NCBI GenBank assembly: GCA_030536995.1
Contig: JAUNOY010000007.1
Span: 62,001-126,000 of the forward strand
From: Eubacteriales bacterium
GTDB lineage: Bacteria; Bacillota; Clostridia; Lachnospirales; Lachnospiraceae
Direction of reading: 5' to 3'
Length of the DNA stretch: 64,000 bases
The position numbers were made by a program, and so were the translations under genes. Positions within the stretch are counted from its first letter, which is position 1; each line of letters begins with the position of its first letter. Below, in pieces: positions 26,240-36,069 of this stretch. Under the pieces are notes generated by a model, which did no database searches, had not been told where the DNA came from, and worked only from the letters and a program-made list of their open reading frames with translations.

Positions 26240-27055
26240 CTATACGTAGCCGCCATGTTTTTCAAGTGGTTTCATGTCAATCACAAGAAGTTCGCGGGGA
26301 TTGTGAATCCGGACAGGGATAGTATGCTCACCAAGACCGGCGCTTACAAGCATATGGCTCTCTCCTCTGTGAAAATCTCCGCAGCAAAACGGCGGAAACA
26401 GAAGAAATTGCGGGCAGGTAAGTCCAATATGTTTTCCAAAACGTACTATCCCGCCATGATAATGTCCGGAAAGAATCAAATCCCCTCCCCATTCCAGATA
26501 TGTTCTGCCATATTTCGGATTATGGGCAAGAAGAATATTGATACTTTGGGGTGCAGGTTTCCCTATCAGTTCTTCCATTTTCTCCAGAGTAAGCTTAGGA
26601 GAGTTAGGTTTGTGATAATAAATGATAGGAAGTTCCAGCCCAAAGATTGTAAACCTATTACCTCTTATTGTAAACTCTGTTTTTTCATTGTGCAGAAAGC
26701 ACACGCCCGAAGCACTCAGATTCGCTTCATACTCCAGATATTCTTCCTGATAGCATCCTCCTGAATACGGTTTGAACTCGTGATTTCCAAGAGAATAGTA
26801 AACTTTGCATTTGTTTACAATATGTTTTATCAGCGTTTCTACCGGTTTTAGGGAAGAAAGCTCGCTTCTCACAATCATATCTCCTGTAATCAGAACTGCG
26901 TCCGGCTTCAGTCTATCTATTTCTTCAAGAAGAAGTCGATTTTCTTCGCCAAAGGACAGACCATGAAGATCTGTCAGCATGACAAAACGTACCCCGCGAG
27001 AATCTTTTATTTTTTTTGTCAGAATCTCATATCCGGTTGTAATGAATTTTTTCAT
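26240..27055 (-). CDS. Metallophosphoesterase (YkuE/YaeI-like)
   Basis: The 271-residue protein has the calcineurin-like metal site: VMLTDLHG (Asp, His), LITGDM, YSLGNHEF, LLAHNPKY and LSGHYHGG. Relatives cleave phosphodiesters or lipid-pyrophosphates. No N-terminal membrane anchor is seen here, unlike YkuE. The ATG at 27053-27055 follows AAGGAGG with a short 3-nt gap; a GTG 21 nt upstream is an alternative. It is coupled to the ABC exporter upstream. Confidence 0.85.
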   Translation of the reverse strand: MKKFITTGYEILTKKIKDSRGVRFVMLTDLHGLSFGEENRLLLEEIDRLKPDAVLITGDMIVRSELSSLKPVETLIKHIVNKCKVYYSLGNHEFKPYSGGCYQEEYLEYEANLSASGVCFLHNEKTEFTIRGNRFTIFGLELPIIYYHKPNSPKLTLEKMEELIGKPAPQSINILLAHNPKYGRTYLEWGGDLILSGHYHGGIVRFGKHIGLTCPQFLLFPPFCCGDFHRGESHMLVSAGLGEHTIPVRIHNPRELLVIDMKPLEKHGGYV

Positions 27056-27083
27056 ATGCCTCCTTCTGTCCTGCACAAAGTTT

Positions 27084-28829
27084 TTAAAGCCCCGCTTTAA
27101 TCAGTCCGGCGTATACGCCGTCCTTTTCCATCAGTTCTTCGTGAGTGCCCTCTTCTGCAATTCCCTCTGCAGTGAGCACCAGAATCCTGCGCGCATTGCG
27201 GATTGTGGACAATCTATGCGCAATGACAAAGGTAGTTCTGTCCTTTGCAAGCTTCTCTAAAGACTCCTGTACCACTTTTTCACTTTCGTTGTCAAGAGCT
27301 GACGTCGCCTCATCAAAAATAAGAATCGGCGGATTCTTAAGAAATGCTCTGGCAATAGAAAGTCTCTGCTTCTGGCCGCCTGAAAGCTTCACTCCGCGCT
27401 GTCCGATATCTGTATCATAATCCTCAGGCATTTCCATAATGAAGTCATGAGCATTGGCAGCTTTTGCCGCGCGAATAACCTCTTCGTCTGTTGCATCAGG
27501 TTTTCCGTAGCGGATATTCTCCATAATTGTTCCCGCAAAAAGATATACATCCTGCTGTACAATTCCAATCTGACGCCTCAAATCATCCAGACGAATCTTA
27601 CGGATATCTGTTCCGTCCAAAAGTATCTCACCGGAAGACACATCATAAAATCTCGGAATCAGACTGCAAAGAGTCGTTTTTCCCGCACCTGAAGTTCCCA
27701 CAAGAGCCACATAGTCTCCCGGCTTCACTTCCAGATTCACATGAGAAAGAACCTCTTCATTGTTATCCTCATATCGGAAAGACACCTCTTTAAATTCGAT
27801 TTCTCCCTTCGCCTTTTCAATCGACACCGCATCCGGTGCATCCTCAATATCCGGTGCAATTGCCATCATCTCAAGAAAGCGGTCGTAGCCGCTGTATCCG
27901 TTCTGAAACTGCTCTGTAAAATTCACAAGCTTGGTTACCGGCTCTGTAAAATTATTGATATAAAGAAGGAAAGTCACAAGATCTGTAACCTCCAGACTTC
28001 CATCTGTCAAAAAGAATGCTCCTGCAATCAGGGATGCAACGGTAATCAGGGTGGTAAACGCATCCATTCCAGAATGATATCCCGCCATATAACGATAGGA
28101 CAGGCGCTTCGCAGCCACGAAACGGTCATTGCCTTTTGCAAATTTCTCCATTTCTCTCTGCTCGTTTCCGAAGGATTTTACCACGCGGATTCCCGCAAGG
28201 CTATCTTCTATCTGGCTGTTAATATCTGCAATTCTTGCACGGTTTTCTTTAAACGCATGCTTCATTCTTCTGTTGTAAACAAGTGCATAAAATAGCATAA
28301 CAACCACAATAGCCAGACAGATCAGAGACATCTTCCAGTTTACATTCAGCAGAATTATCATGGCTCCGATAAGCTTGATCACTGAAATCACAATGTCCTC
28401 CGGTCCATGATGAAGAAGCTCACTGATATCAAAAAGGTCATTGGTAATCCTTGATAAAAGATGACCTACTTTCTGATTATCATAAAAGGCAAATGAAAGC
28501 TTCTGATAGTGGCTGAAAATTTCATTTCGCATATCATGTTCAATATACGCCCCCATCATATGCCCATAGTAAGTAATGAAGAATCTGCTTCCAAGCTGAA
28601 CGAGAATCAGACCTATCATAATAAGACCGATTTTCAGAATTGCAATTTTCGCTTCACTAAGAGACATTTCTCCTACTGAATTCATAATATAACGAACCAG
28701 GAGCGGGATTACCAGAGTTACCGCCGCTCCCAGAACTGCGAAAAACAAATCTGCCAGAAACAGACCTTTATAAGGCTTGTAATACCCAGCCAGTAATTTT
28801 AGTTTGTTTTGTTTTTTTTCTTTTGTCAT
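27084..28829 (-). CDS. ABC exporter, fused permease and ATPase (MsbA/BmrA-like)
   Basis: The 581-residue half-transporter has six N-terminal membrane helices (about 20-310). The ATPase domain has Walker A GTSGAGKTT, Q-loop, signature LSGGQKQRLSIARA, Walker B ILIFDEATSALD and switch AHRLST. It should act as a homodimer exporting lipids or drugs. The substrate cannot be predicted. It starts the operon, with a consensus promoter whose -35 box overlaps the stop codon of the preceding gene. Confidence 0.95.
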   Translation of the reverse strand: MTKEKKQNKLKLLAGYYKPYKGLFLADLFFAVLGAAVTLVIPLLVRYIMNSVGEMSLSEAKIAILKIGLIMIGLILVQLGSRFFITYYGHMMGAYIEHDMRNEIFSHYQKLSFAFYDNQKVGHLLSRITNDLFDISELLHHGPEDIVISVIKLIGAMIILLNVNWKMSLICLAIVVVMLFYALVYNRRMKHAFKENRARIADINSQIEDSLAGIRVVKSFGNEQREMEKFAKGNDRFVAAKRLSYRYMAGYHSGMDAFTTLITVASLIAGAFFLTDGSLEVTDLVTFLLYINNFTEPVTKLVNFTEQFQNGYSGYDRFLEMMAIAPDIEDAPDAVSIEKAKGEIEFKEVSFRYEDNNEEVLSHVNLEVKPGDYVALVGTSGAGKTTLCSLIPRFYDVSSGEILLDGTDIRKIRLDDLRRQIGIVQQDVYLFAGTIMENIRYGKPDATDEEVIRAAKAANAHDFIMEMPEDYDTDIGQRGVKLSGGQKQRLSIARAFLKNPPILIFDEATSALDNESEKVVQESLEKLAKDRTTFVIAHRLSTIRNARRILVLTAEGIAEEGTHEELMEKDGVYAGLIKAGL

Positions 28830-28861
28830 CGTAGTCCCTCCATAATGTCCATACAGAGTTT

Positions 28862-28891
28862 ATTATAACTCTTTATCCTATCATTTGTCAA
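28862..28891 (-). promoter_or_regulatory. Consensus promoter of the ABC exporter operon
   Basis: TTGACA (28886-28891) and TATAAT (28862-28867) are both perfect, 18 nt apart. The -35 box overlaps the TGA stop of the upstream carboxypeptidase gene. Confidence 0.8.
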
Positions 28892-30087
28892 AGTAGTTCC
28901 AGAATCTTTTTCATGCAATCTCCATAGGTTATTCTGGGCACGTTTTTGTCATAAAGGATGCGAACACTGCCGATTTCTTTCCCATCTGCGAAATACACCA
29001 GTTCCCCTGCCTGTACCCCTTTCTTTACAGGAGCCTCCACTTCTCTGTGAATTTTCAGTTTACGGGTAATCTTTCCGACAGACTCTCCATTGGTATTCAG
29101 ATATTTAAACTGGTTCTCGACCTTCAAAGGTACTGCATCCCTTTTGCCTTTTTTCACCGGAATTTTCGGAAGTTCCTTTAAGTTTCTGTCTATGTAAATA
29201 TTGCATCTGGAAAAACCATAATTCAGCATAGATGCCGCGTCTCTAAAACGCACTTTATAGTCCGGCGCTGCCATAACCACAGCAATCAGCGTTACCTCGT
29301 TTCTTCTGGCAACAGCAGATAGACAATATTTTGCCACACTTGTACTCCCCGTTTTTAATCCCACACATCCCTCATAACTTCGAATCAGTTTATTTGTATT
29401 TGTAAGCCCGAACTCTTTTGTTCCCTGCTTCGTAACATGAGTAATGTTTTCCATCCAGATAGAGGAATAATCCAGAATTTTCGGATATTTTGTAACCAGC
29501 TCGCGGCTCATTACAGCAATATCCTTTGCAGTCGTATAATGATTGGGAGAATCTGTTAGTCCGCAGCAATCCTCAAAGTTTGTATTCTCCATCCCCAGTT
29601 TCTTTGCCCTAAGATTCATCCGGCGTACAAATTCCTTCTCACTTCCGCAGATATGTTCTGCCATTGCCACACTTGCATCATTTCCTGATGCTATGACAAT
29701 GCATTTAATCATCGTTTCCACATCCTGTGTTTCTCCCTCTTCCAGAAAAACTTGGGAACCGCCCATCGATTTTGCCTGGGAACTTGTCGTTACCATATCT
29801 TCCATCTGAAGAGTTCCTTTTTCCAGCGCATCAAAAATCAAAATTAATGTCATAATTTTTGTAATGCTTGCAGGACTTCTGCGGGTATCTCCATCCTTTT
29901 CAAAAAGAATACTGCCTGTTTCCGCCTCCATTAGCACACCGGAGGGCGCATCTATAAGAACAGCCCCCTCTTCTTCGTTTCCTCTCTCTTCCCTTTGTAT
30001 CTCCCCTGCCTCTGCCACAACTCTTATCGGATTTGCCAAAAGACCGATCAGTATCATCCATACGCACAACACTCTTATTTTAGCCAT
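28888..30087 (-). CDS. D-alanyl-D-alanine carboxypeptidase (S11), second copy
   Basis: This 399-residue precursor has a signal peptide (1-26) and an acidic linker. The catalytic motifs are Ser74-IT-Lys77 (SITK), Ser134-Gly-Asn136 and Lys245-Thr-Gly. The C-terminal domain ends with a short amphipathic MKKILELL. It belongs to the same family as the gene at 22.7-23.9 kb but is clearly divergent, so this is not a recent duplication. Such paralogues divide vegetative and sporulation roles in other Firmicutes; which role applies here is unknown. Confidence 0.92.
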   Translation of the reverse strand: MAKIRVLCVWMILIGLLANPIRVVAEAGEIQREERGNEEEGAVLIDAPSGVLMEAETGSILFEKDGDTRRSPASITKIMTLILIFDALEKGTLQMEDMVTTSSQAKSMGGSQVFLEEGETQDVETMIKCIVIASGNDASVAMAEHICGSEKEFVRRMNLRAKKLGMENTNFEDCCGLTDSPNHYTTAKDIAVMSRELVTKYPKILDYSSIWMENITHVTKQGTKEFGLTNTNKLIRSYEGCVGLKTGSTSVAKYCLSAVARRNEVTLIAVVMAAPDYKVRFRDAASMLNYGFSRCNIYIDRNLKELPKIPVKKGKRDAVPLKVENQFKYLNTNGESVGKITRKLKIHREVEAPVKKGVQAGELVYFADGKEIGSVRILYDKNVPRITYGDCMKKILELL

Positions 30088-30177
30088 ATGTTTCCCTCTG
30101 AATCTTGTTCTTATATCCTATTTTAAATGGGATCCTGCAAAAATATGACTAAATACAAAAATAAGAAGTCATAATAT

Positions 30178-30249
30178 AAAATAAGCTCCCGTTTCGGGGA
30201 AAGAGATCGGTCTCTTCAACCTCTTTCCCCGAAAACGAAAGCTTATATT
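30178..30249. terminator. Long hairpin terminator after the chromate transporter genes
   Basis: A 14-bp perfect stem (TTTCGGGGAAAGAG at 30192-30205 with CTCTTTCCCCGAAA at 30221-30234) is extended by ATAAGCT and AGCTTAT outside a short bulge. On the minus strand the hairpin is followed by TATTTTATATT. It lies directly after the chromate transporter stop. Confidence 0.7.
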
Positions 30250-30252
30250 TTA

Positions 30253-30825
30253 TCAAAATTTAAAAACAATTCCTACAACTGCTGCTGCAGCAATATAAAA
30301 AATCGGGTGTCCCTTGAATTTCTTCAAAGCCACATAAATCACCAGCGCAAGTGCTGCTGTTTCCCACCGAAAATTAGAGATCACCTGCTCCAGGCTCAAC
30401 TTAGACCAGTCAAAATCATGGAAAAAGGCAAGCTGCGCAACGCTGAGTCCTGCTGCTGTGATAAGCGCTGTAGAAGCCGGACGAAGTCCTTTAAAAATCC
30501 CTTCCACAACAGGAGATCCCTTAAATCTGTCCAACATCTTTGAAATCAGAATAATCACTACTACAGACGGCGCTGCCAGAGCCAGAGTTGCAAGAATTGC
30601 TCCGGGAAGCCCAGCTGTAATAAAGCCTACATAAGTAGACATATTAATCCCAATAGCTCCGGGAGTAGATTCGGAAACTGCAATGAGATTCATAATATCC
30701 CCTCTGGTAAACCAGCCGGTAGCTTCACTCATCTCATAGAGAAAGGGAAGCGTCGCAAGACCTCCTCCTATGGCAAAAAGCCCGGTCTTGAAAAATTCAT
30801 ACATTAAACGCAGATACAGCATCAT
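30253..30825 (-). CDS. Chromate transporter family, half protein 2
   Basis: The 190-residue membrane protein has the ChrA half-domain pattern: FFKTGLFAIGGGLATLPFL at the N-terminus and AVSESTPGAIGINMSTYVGF. Two adjacent half-size genes together correspond to one fused CHR protein. The real substrate in anaerobes is unknown, as chromate is only a namesake. It overlaps the first half gene by 4 nt. Confidence 0.9.
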   Translation of the reverse strand: MMLYLRLMYEFFKTGLFAIGGGLATLPFLYEMSEATGWFTRGDIMNLIAVSESTPGAIGINMSTYVGFITAGLPGAILATLALAAPSVVVIILISKMLDRFKGSPVVEGIFKGLRPASTALITAAGLSVAQLAFFHDFDWSKLSLEQVISNFRWETAALALVIYVALKKFKGHPIFYIAAAAVVGIVFKF

Positions 30826-31364
30826 GATTTCGTCCTCCCGATCACATACATAAGATAACCAACCACGCCGGCTGCAATTACAAGCACAACAGTAGAAATG
30901 TTGGTAAACAGTGCCAGAGCCAGAACAATCAGAAACAAAATCACAGCTTTATTATCAGACAGCGATTTCTTTCCCAACTTAACAACTGCATCAAAAATCA
31001 ACACACATACACAGACACGGATTCCTGCAAATGCATGGATCACAATCGGAAGAGAAGCAAAGTTGCTCAAAAATGCAGCAATCGCTACAATAATTACAAT
31101 AGAAGGAGATAAAAAGCCGAGAGCCGCTGCAATAGCCCCCATAATCCCTGCATATTTTACACCGATAAAGGTCGACGTATTAATGGCAATGATCCCCGGG
31201 GTGCACTGACCGATGGCATAATAGTCCATCAGTTCTTCTTCCGTTGCCCAATGGTACTTTTCAACAATCACTTGCTGCAACAATGACAGCATGGCATAAC
31301 CGCCTCCAAAACAGCAGATTCCTATACTGAAAAATACGGTATACAGTTTCCACAACTTTTTCAT
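30822..31364 (-). CDS. Chromate transporter family, half protein 1
   Basis: This membrane protein of about 180 residues has FFSIGICCFGGGYAMLSLLQ and YAIGQCTPGIIAINTSTFIG, matching the other CHR half-domain. Gene order and the ATGA overlap with half 2 suggest a heterodimer. The ATG at 31362-31364 has AAAGGA upstream and is preferred over a longer start that would enter the cardiolipin synthase gene. It follows that gene by 28 nt and may share its transcript. Confidence 0.88.
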   Translation of the reverse strand: MKKLWKLYTVFFSIGICCFGGGYAMLSLLQQVIVEKYHWATEEELMDYYAIGQCTPGIIAINTSTFIGVKYAGIMGAIAAALGFLSPSIVIIVAIAAFLSNFASLPIVIHAFAGIRVCVCVLIFDAVVKLGKKSLSDNKAVILFLIVLALALFTNISTVVLVIAAGVVGYLMYVIGRTKS

Positions 31365-31392
31365 GTTCGAATTTTTCCTTTCCGTTATACAA

Positions 31393-32988
31393 TTACAGCA
31401 TTGGCGCAAACAGGCGAAGAATATTCTGCATAATTCTTACAGGCAATTTTCTTCCTGTGCAGAATTCCACTCCTACCGGATTGCAGTACTCAAGCGTATC
31501 CAGAAAATCACGTTTAATATCTGCAATTGCATCATTTTTATACATCCAGACACCATCCTCAAAATGAAGATAAAGACTTCTGTAGTCCAGATTAATGGTC
31601 CCGACCACTGCCACTTCATCATCACAGACAAAGGATTTCGCATGGAGGAAGCCCGGTTGATATTCGTAAATTTTTACTCCTGCCTCAATAAGCTGTTGGT
31701 AATAAGACTGGGTCAGGAGAAATACCATCTTCTTATCTGGAATTCCCGGAGTCATAATACGCACATCAATTCCGCTTTTTGCAGCCAGGCAGAGACTTGT
31801 CATCATTTCATTGTCTATAATCAGATATGGAGTACAGATATAAACATAATGTTTCGCCCTGTTGATGATGTTCATATAAACATTTTCGCCCACAATCTCA
31901 TGATCAAGGGGCGTATCGCTGAACGGCTGTATAAAACCAGAGCCTTCGAACTCCTCTTTATGGATAGCATGAGGAAGGTATTTCGTATAATCTACCGGTT
32001 CTCTGGAACGCAGAATCACATCCCACATATGCAGGAACATGATTGTCATATTCCACACAGCCTCTCCCTTGAGCATAACAGCCGTGTCTTTCCAGTGCCC
32101 GAATCTCTCTCTCTGATTAATATACTCATCTGCCAGATTGACTCCTCCGGTAAACCCTACCCATCCGTCAATAATGCAAAGCTTACGATGGTCACGATTA
32201 TTCTGGATAATATTCAGGAACGGGCGGAAAGGATTAAAAATCACACACTTAATACCTTTTTTACGGATTTCCTCATCATATTTATATGGAAGGGTAGTCA
32301 GACATCCAAATCCGTCGTAAATAAGACGTACATCTACTCCTTCGGCTGCCTTTTTCTCCAGAATATCAAGAATCGTACGCCACATCACACCGTCATTAAT
32401 GATAAAGTATTCAATAAAAATATACTTCTTCGCCTGAGACAGCTCTCTGACAAGAACTGGAAACATATCATCTCCCACCTGAAAATATTCGGCAGATGTA
32501 TTCTCATGTACCGGATACCCTGCACTCTTTGTGATGTAAGCAGACTGCTTGGAAATAGAAAAATCCTCTTCATCAAGCTTCTGCCTTGTCTCTTCCTTTT
32601 CTTTCAGATATTCCCTGCTTTCTACTCTTTTCTGTTCAAAAGCTGCCTCTGTTGCAGAAGCAATTCTGGACTCTCCAAACAGAAGATAAAGTGTCACGCC
32701 GAAAATCGGAACCATCAGCACAAGAATTGTCCACGCAAGCTTATAGGATGGATTGATCTTTCTGTTTACAATCCAGAGAACCACAAGAGCACAGAGACAA
32801 TTTACAACAATTGAAATATAGCTGGAATACGCAACAAGACGCCATGCCATCAGGAGAATCCAGCCCAGCTGTATCAGCAATGCCACAGCCACATAAAAAA
32901 TCCTGTTAAACAGAAGCTTGCTCAGCTCATTTAAAAGCTGAAACAGCCAGTTTTTTTTCTTTTTCAGTTCTTTTTTCTCTAAAATCAA
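31393..32988 (-). CDS. cls: Cardiolipin synthase (phospholipase D family)
   Basis: The 531-residue protein has two N-terminal membrane helices (about 25-85). Two HKD motifs follow: HRKLCIIDGWVGFTGG near residue 240 and HAKSFVCDDEVAVVG near 410. It condenses two phosphatidylglycerols to cardiolipin. The start is TTG at 32986-32988, behind GGAAGGAG six bases upstream. It lies just beyond the rpsU terminator. Confidence 0.93.
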   Translation of the reverse strand: MILEKKELKKKKNWLFQLLNELSKLLFNRIFYVAVALLIQLGWILLMAWRLVAYSSYISIVVNCLCALVVLWIVNRKINPSYKLAWTILVLMVPIFGVTLYLLFGESRIASATEAAFEQKRVESREYLKEKEETRQKLDEEDFSISKQSAYITKSAGYPVHENTSAEYFQVGDDMFPVLVRELSQAKKYIFIEYFIINDGVMWRTILDILEKKAAEGVDVRLIYDGFGCLTTLPYKYDEEIRKKGIKCVIFNPFRPFLNIIQNNRDHRKLCIIDGWVGFTGGVNLADEYINQRERFGHWKDTAVMLKGEAVWNMTIMFLHMWDVILRSREPVDYTKYLPHAIHKEEFEGSGFIQPFSDTPLDHEIVGENVYMNIINRAKHYVYICTPYLIIDNEMMTSLCLAAKSGIDVRIMTPGIPDKKMVFLLTQSYYQQLIEAGVKIYEYQPGFLHAKSFVCDDEVAVVGTINLDYRSLYLHFEDGVWMYKNDAIADIKRDFLDTLEYCNPVGVEFCTGRKLPVRIMQNILRLFAPML

Positions 32989-33034
32989 CGCTAACTCCTT
33001 CCTTTGGTTTTCCCTTATTTTTTCTTTTGATTTT

Positions 33035-33070
33035 TATTTAAAAATCCCTGACTGTTCAGCCAGGGATTTT
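33035..33070 (-). terminator. Terminator of rpsU
   Basis: AATCCCTG and CAGGGATT form the stem around a 10-nt loop. The minus strand continues TTTTTAAATAAAAATC. It lies 13 nt after the rpsU stop. Confidence 0.8.
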
Positions 33071-33080
33071 AAGCGCACAA

Positions 33081-33257
33081 TTAATTATATTTACGTTTTC
33101 TTGCGGCTTCAGATTTTTTCTTACGACGAACACTTGGTTTCTCGTAATGCTCTCTCTTGCGGATTTCCTGCTGAATTCCTGCTTTAGCACAGCTTCTCTT
33201 GAATCTGCGAAGAGCGCTATCTAAAGTCTCGTTCTCTTTTACGATTACATTTGACAT
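33081..33257 (-). CDS. rpsU: 30S ribosomal protein S21
   Basis: This 58-residue, very basic protein begins [20 protein letters not shown] and ends in [15 protein letters not shown], the S21 pattern. The true ATG is at 33255-33257; the reading frame stays open for 37 codons upstream, but that extension crosses the promoter. It has its own promoter and terminator, so it is a monocistronic unit downstream of alaS. Confidence 0.97.
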   Translation of the reverse strand: MSNVIVKENETLDSALRRFKRSCAKAGIQQEIRKREHYEKPSVRRKKKSEAARKRKYN

Positions 33258-33335
33258 AGACTCACACCTAACCTCCCTCCAGTTGTAGATTGTGCTTAAA
33301 TACAACTGTCTGGGTATTTTTCTTGCACAAGTGAT

Positions 33336-33365
33336 ATTATATATCATAGCTGTAAGGTTCGTCAA
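33336..33365 (-). promoter_or_regulatory. Promoter of rpsU
   Basis: TTGACG (33360-33365) and a perfect TATAAT (33336-33341) are separated by 18 nt, in the gap between alaS and rpsU. The leader is about 70 nt. Confidence 0.75.
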
Positions 33366-33405
33366 CAACTTTTGGTTAAATTTGCAAAGTTTTTTTCAAC
33401 TTTTT

Positions 33406-36045
33406 TTATTTAATCTGACCTTCCAGGATTCCTTTCACCGCTTCAATAGCTTCGTCCACCTTTTCAGGGTTCTTTCCGCCTGCCTGAGCCATGTTCGGGC
33501 GTCCGCCTCCGCCTCCGCCTACAATGGCAGCTGCAGCTTTCACAATATTTCCTGCGTGAGCACCGGCTTTCTGTGCAGCATCCGTTACCATGGAAAGGAG
33601 ATTTACTTTTCCACCGTTTACTGCCGCAAGAAGAATCACACCTTCACCCAGTTTTTCTTTCAGGCTGTCTCCAAGGTCACGAAGGCCATTCATATCCACA
33701 CCTTCTACTTTGGCAGCAAGAAGCTTCACACCTTTTACTTCCACAACCTTATTCATAACATCGCCAAGAGAGCCCTGTGCCATCTTGCTCTTTAAGGACT
33801 CGTTTTCACTCTGAAGTGTTTTTACTTCTCCCTGAAGATGTGCAATCTTCTCCACAATCTCTGCCGGCTGTGCTTTCAGTGTTTTCGCTGCTGCATGGAG
33901 GAGTTCCTCCTGCTTCTTATAATATTCCAGTACACCGTTGCCTGTAAGCGCTTCAATACGACGTACACCTGCTGCGATACCAGATTCGGAAACAATCTTG
34001 AACAACATGATGGAACCTGTATTGGAAACATGAGTACCGCCACAAAGTTCTTTTGAGAAATCACCCATAGACACCACGCGTACCTTCTGATCATATTTCT
34101 CTCCGAAAAGAGCCATAGCTCCGGACTTCTTTGCTTCTTCAATGTCCATAACATCTGTACGAACCTCAAGACCTGCCTGGATCTCTCTGTTTACAATTGC
34201 TTCTACCTCTGCAATTTCCTCTGCTGTCATAGCCTGGAAGTGGGCAAAGTCAAAACGCAGTCTGTCAGGAGTTACCAGAGAACCCTTCTGTTCTACATGA
34301 GAACCCAGAACAGTTTTCAAAGCTTTCTGAAGCAAATGTGTTGCACTGTGGTTTTTCTCTGTCGCTTTTCTTGCAACAGTATCCACATGAAGAGACACAG
34401 TCTCACCTGCTGAAATCATACCGGATTCCATATGTCCCACATGACCGATTTTACCGCCGCGAAGCTTAATGGTATCTTCTACAACAAATCTGCCGTTTGC
34501 AGTCTCAATCACACCGGAATCTCCTTCCTGACCACCCATAGTCGCATAGAAAGGAGTTTCTTCTACAAATATTGTTCCCTTCTGACCTTCCATAAGGGAA
34601 GTTACAATTTCTGTTTCTGTTGTAAGAACAGTTACTTTTGAATCATAGGAAAGGTGCTCATATCCAACAAACTCTGTTGTAACATTTACATCAATCTCAT
34701 CATATACTGTCGCATCTGCTCCCATGTAGTTTGTTACTTCACGGGCTGTACGCGCTTTCACACGCTGTTCCTCCATTGCTTTATGGAAGCCTTCCTCATC
34801 AATGCCGTATCCTTTTTCTTCCAGAATTTCTTTTGTAAGATCAATCGGGAAGCCATAAGTATCATATAACTTGAATGCGTTCTCACCGGAAAGTGTTGTC
34901 TCACCGGCTGCTTTCATTTCCTCTTCCATATCCGCAAGAATACGAAGACCCTGATCAATGGTCTTGTTGAACTGGTTCTCTTCATTTGTAAGAACCTTGA
35001 AAATAAATTCTTTCTTTTCTTCCAGTTCAGGGTATCCTGCTTTTGAACCATTAATCACTTCCTCACTTAATTTAGAAAGGAAAGCTCCTTCTATACCAAG
35101 AAGACGGCCATGACGGGCTGCACGACGAATCAGACGGCGAAGCACATAGCCACGTCCCTCATTCGTAGGCATTATACCGTCAGAAATCATAAATGTAGCA
35201 GAACGGATATGGTCTGTGATCAGGCGGATAGAAACGTCGTCATTGTACACTTTTCCGTATTCTTTATTCGCCACTTTGCATACGAGATTACGGAGCGCAC
35301 AGATTGTATCTACATCGAAAATAGAATCTACGTCCTGTACAACAACAGCCAGACGTTCCAGACCCATACCTGTATCAATGTTTTTCTGAGTCAATTCTGT
35401 ATAATTACCGTTTCCATCATTCTCGAACTGAGTAAATACGTTGTTCCACACTTCCATATAACGGTCGCAGTCACAACCTACTGTACAGCCTTCTTTTCCG
35501 CAGCCGTATTTTTCTCCTCGATCGTAATAGATCTCAGAACACGGTCCGCACGGACCTGCGCCATGTTCCCAGAAGTTGTCCTCTTTCCCAAAGCGGAAAA
35601 TACGCTCTGCCGGAATACCGATTTCTTTATTCCAGATTTCAAAGGCTTCATCATCGTCCTGATATACAGACGGATAGAGACGGTCTGCATCAAGACCTAC
35701 GACTTCTGTAAGAAACTCCCAGGACCATGCAAGAGCTTCTCTCTTAAAATAATCGCCAAATGAGAAGTTTCCAAGCATTTCAAAAAAAGTACCGTGACGC
35801 GCAGTTTTGCCTACGTTCTCAATATCACCTGTGCGGATACATTTCTGACAGGTAGATACACGTGTTCTCGGCGGAATCTCAGCTCCTGTGAAATATGGCT
35901 TCAGCGGAGCCATACCTGCGTTAATCAGAAGAAGACTCTTATCGCCCTGGGGAACCAGGGAAAAGCTTTTCATTACCAGATGTCCTTTGCTCTCCATAAA
36001 GTCGAGAAACATCTGACGAAGTTCATTTACTCCGTATTTTTTCAT
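33406..36045 (-). CDS. alaS: Alanyl-tRNA synthetase
   Basis: The 879-residue enzyme has the class II catalytic domain (MFLDFMESKGH, RTGDIENVGKTARHGTFFEMLGN keyed by TARHGTFFEM), the editing domain with HSATHLLQKAL, and the zinc-binding CGGTHVSNTG. The C-terminal DHHA1 region has GGGGGGRPNMAQAGG. The length is standard. It lies 24 nt after tyrS with a GGAGG site and no obvious promoter between, so it is likely co-transcribed with tyrS. Confidence 0.98.
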   Translation of the reverse strand: MKKYGVNELRQMFLDFMESKGHLVMKSFSLVPQGDKSLLLINAGMAPLKPYFTGAEIPPRTRVSTCQKCIRTGDIENVGKTARHGTFFEMLGNFSFGDYFKREALAWSWEFLTEVVGLDADRLYPSVYQDDDEAFEIWNKEIGIPAERIFRFGKEDNFWEHGAGPCGPCSEIYYDRGEKYGCGKEGCTVGCDCDRYMEVWNNVFTQFENDGNGNYTELTQKNIDTGMGLERLAVVVQDVDSIFDVDTICALRNLVCKVANKEYGKVYNDDVSIRLITDHIRSATFMISDGIMPTNEGRGYVLRRLIRRAARHGRLLGIEGAFLSKLSEEVINGSKAGYPELEEKKEFIFKVLTNEENQFNKTIDQGLRILADMEEEMKAAGETTLSGENAFKLYDTYGFPIDLTKEILEEKGYGIDEEGFHKAMEEQRVKARTAREVTNYMGADATVYDEIDVNVTTEFVGYEHLSYDSKVTVLTTETEIVTSLMEGQKGTIFVEETPFYATMGGQEGDSGVIETANGRFVVEDTIKLRGGKIGHVGHMESGMISAGETVSLHVDTVARKATEKNHSATHLLQKALKTVLGSHVEQKGSLVTPDRLRFDFAHFQAMTAEEIAEVEAIVNREIQAGLEVRTDVMDIEEAKKSGAMALFGEKYDQKVRVVSMGDFSKELCGGTHVSNTGSIMLFKIVSESGIAAGVRRIEALTGNGVLEYYKKQEELLHAAAKTLKAQPAEIVEKIAHLQGEVKTLQSENESLKSKMAQGSLGDVMNKVVEVKGVKLLAAKVEGVDMNGLRDLGDSLKEKLGEGVILLAAVNGGKVNLLSMVTDAAQKAGAHAGNIVKAAAAIVGGGGGGRPNMAQAGGKNPEKVDEAIEAVKGILEGQIK

Positions 36046-36069
36046 GGTTATTTCCTCCGTTTATTCGTT

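Noticed and set aside
31363-32814. A 483-codon plus-strand open frame opposite the cardiolipin synthase gene
   Set aside because: Composition is that of an antisense shadow, while the minus strand encodes intact HKD motifs.
33258-33368. N-terminal extension of ribosomal protein S21 by 37 codons
   Set aside because: It crosses the rpsU promoter, and S21 has a well-known start at MSNV.
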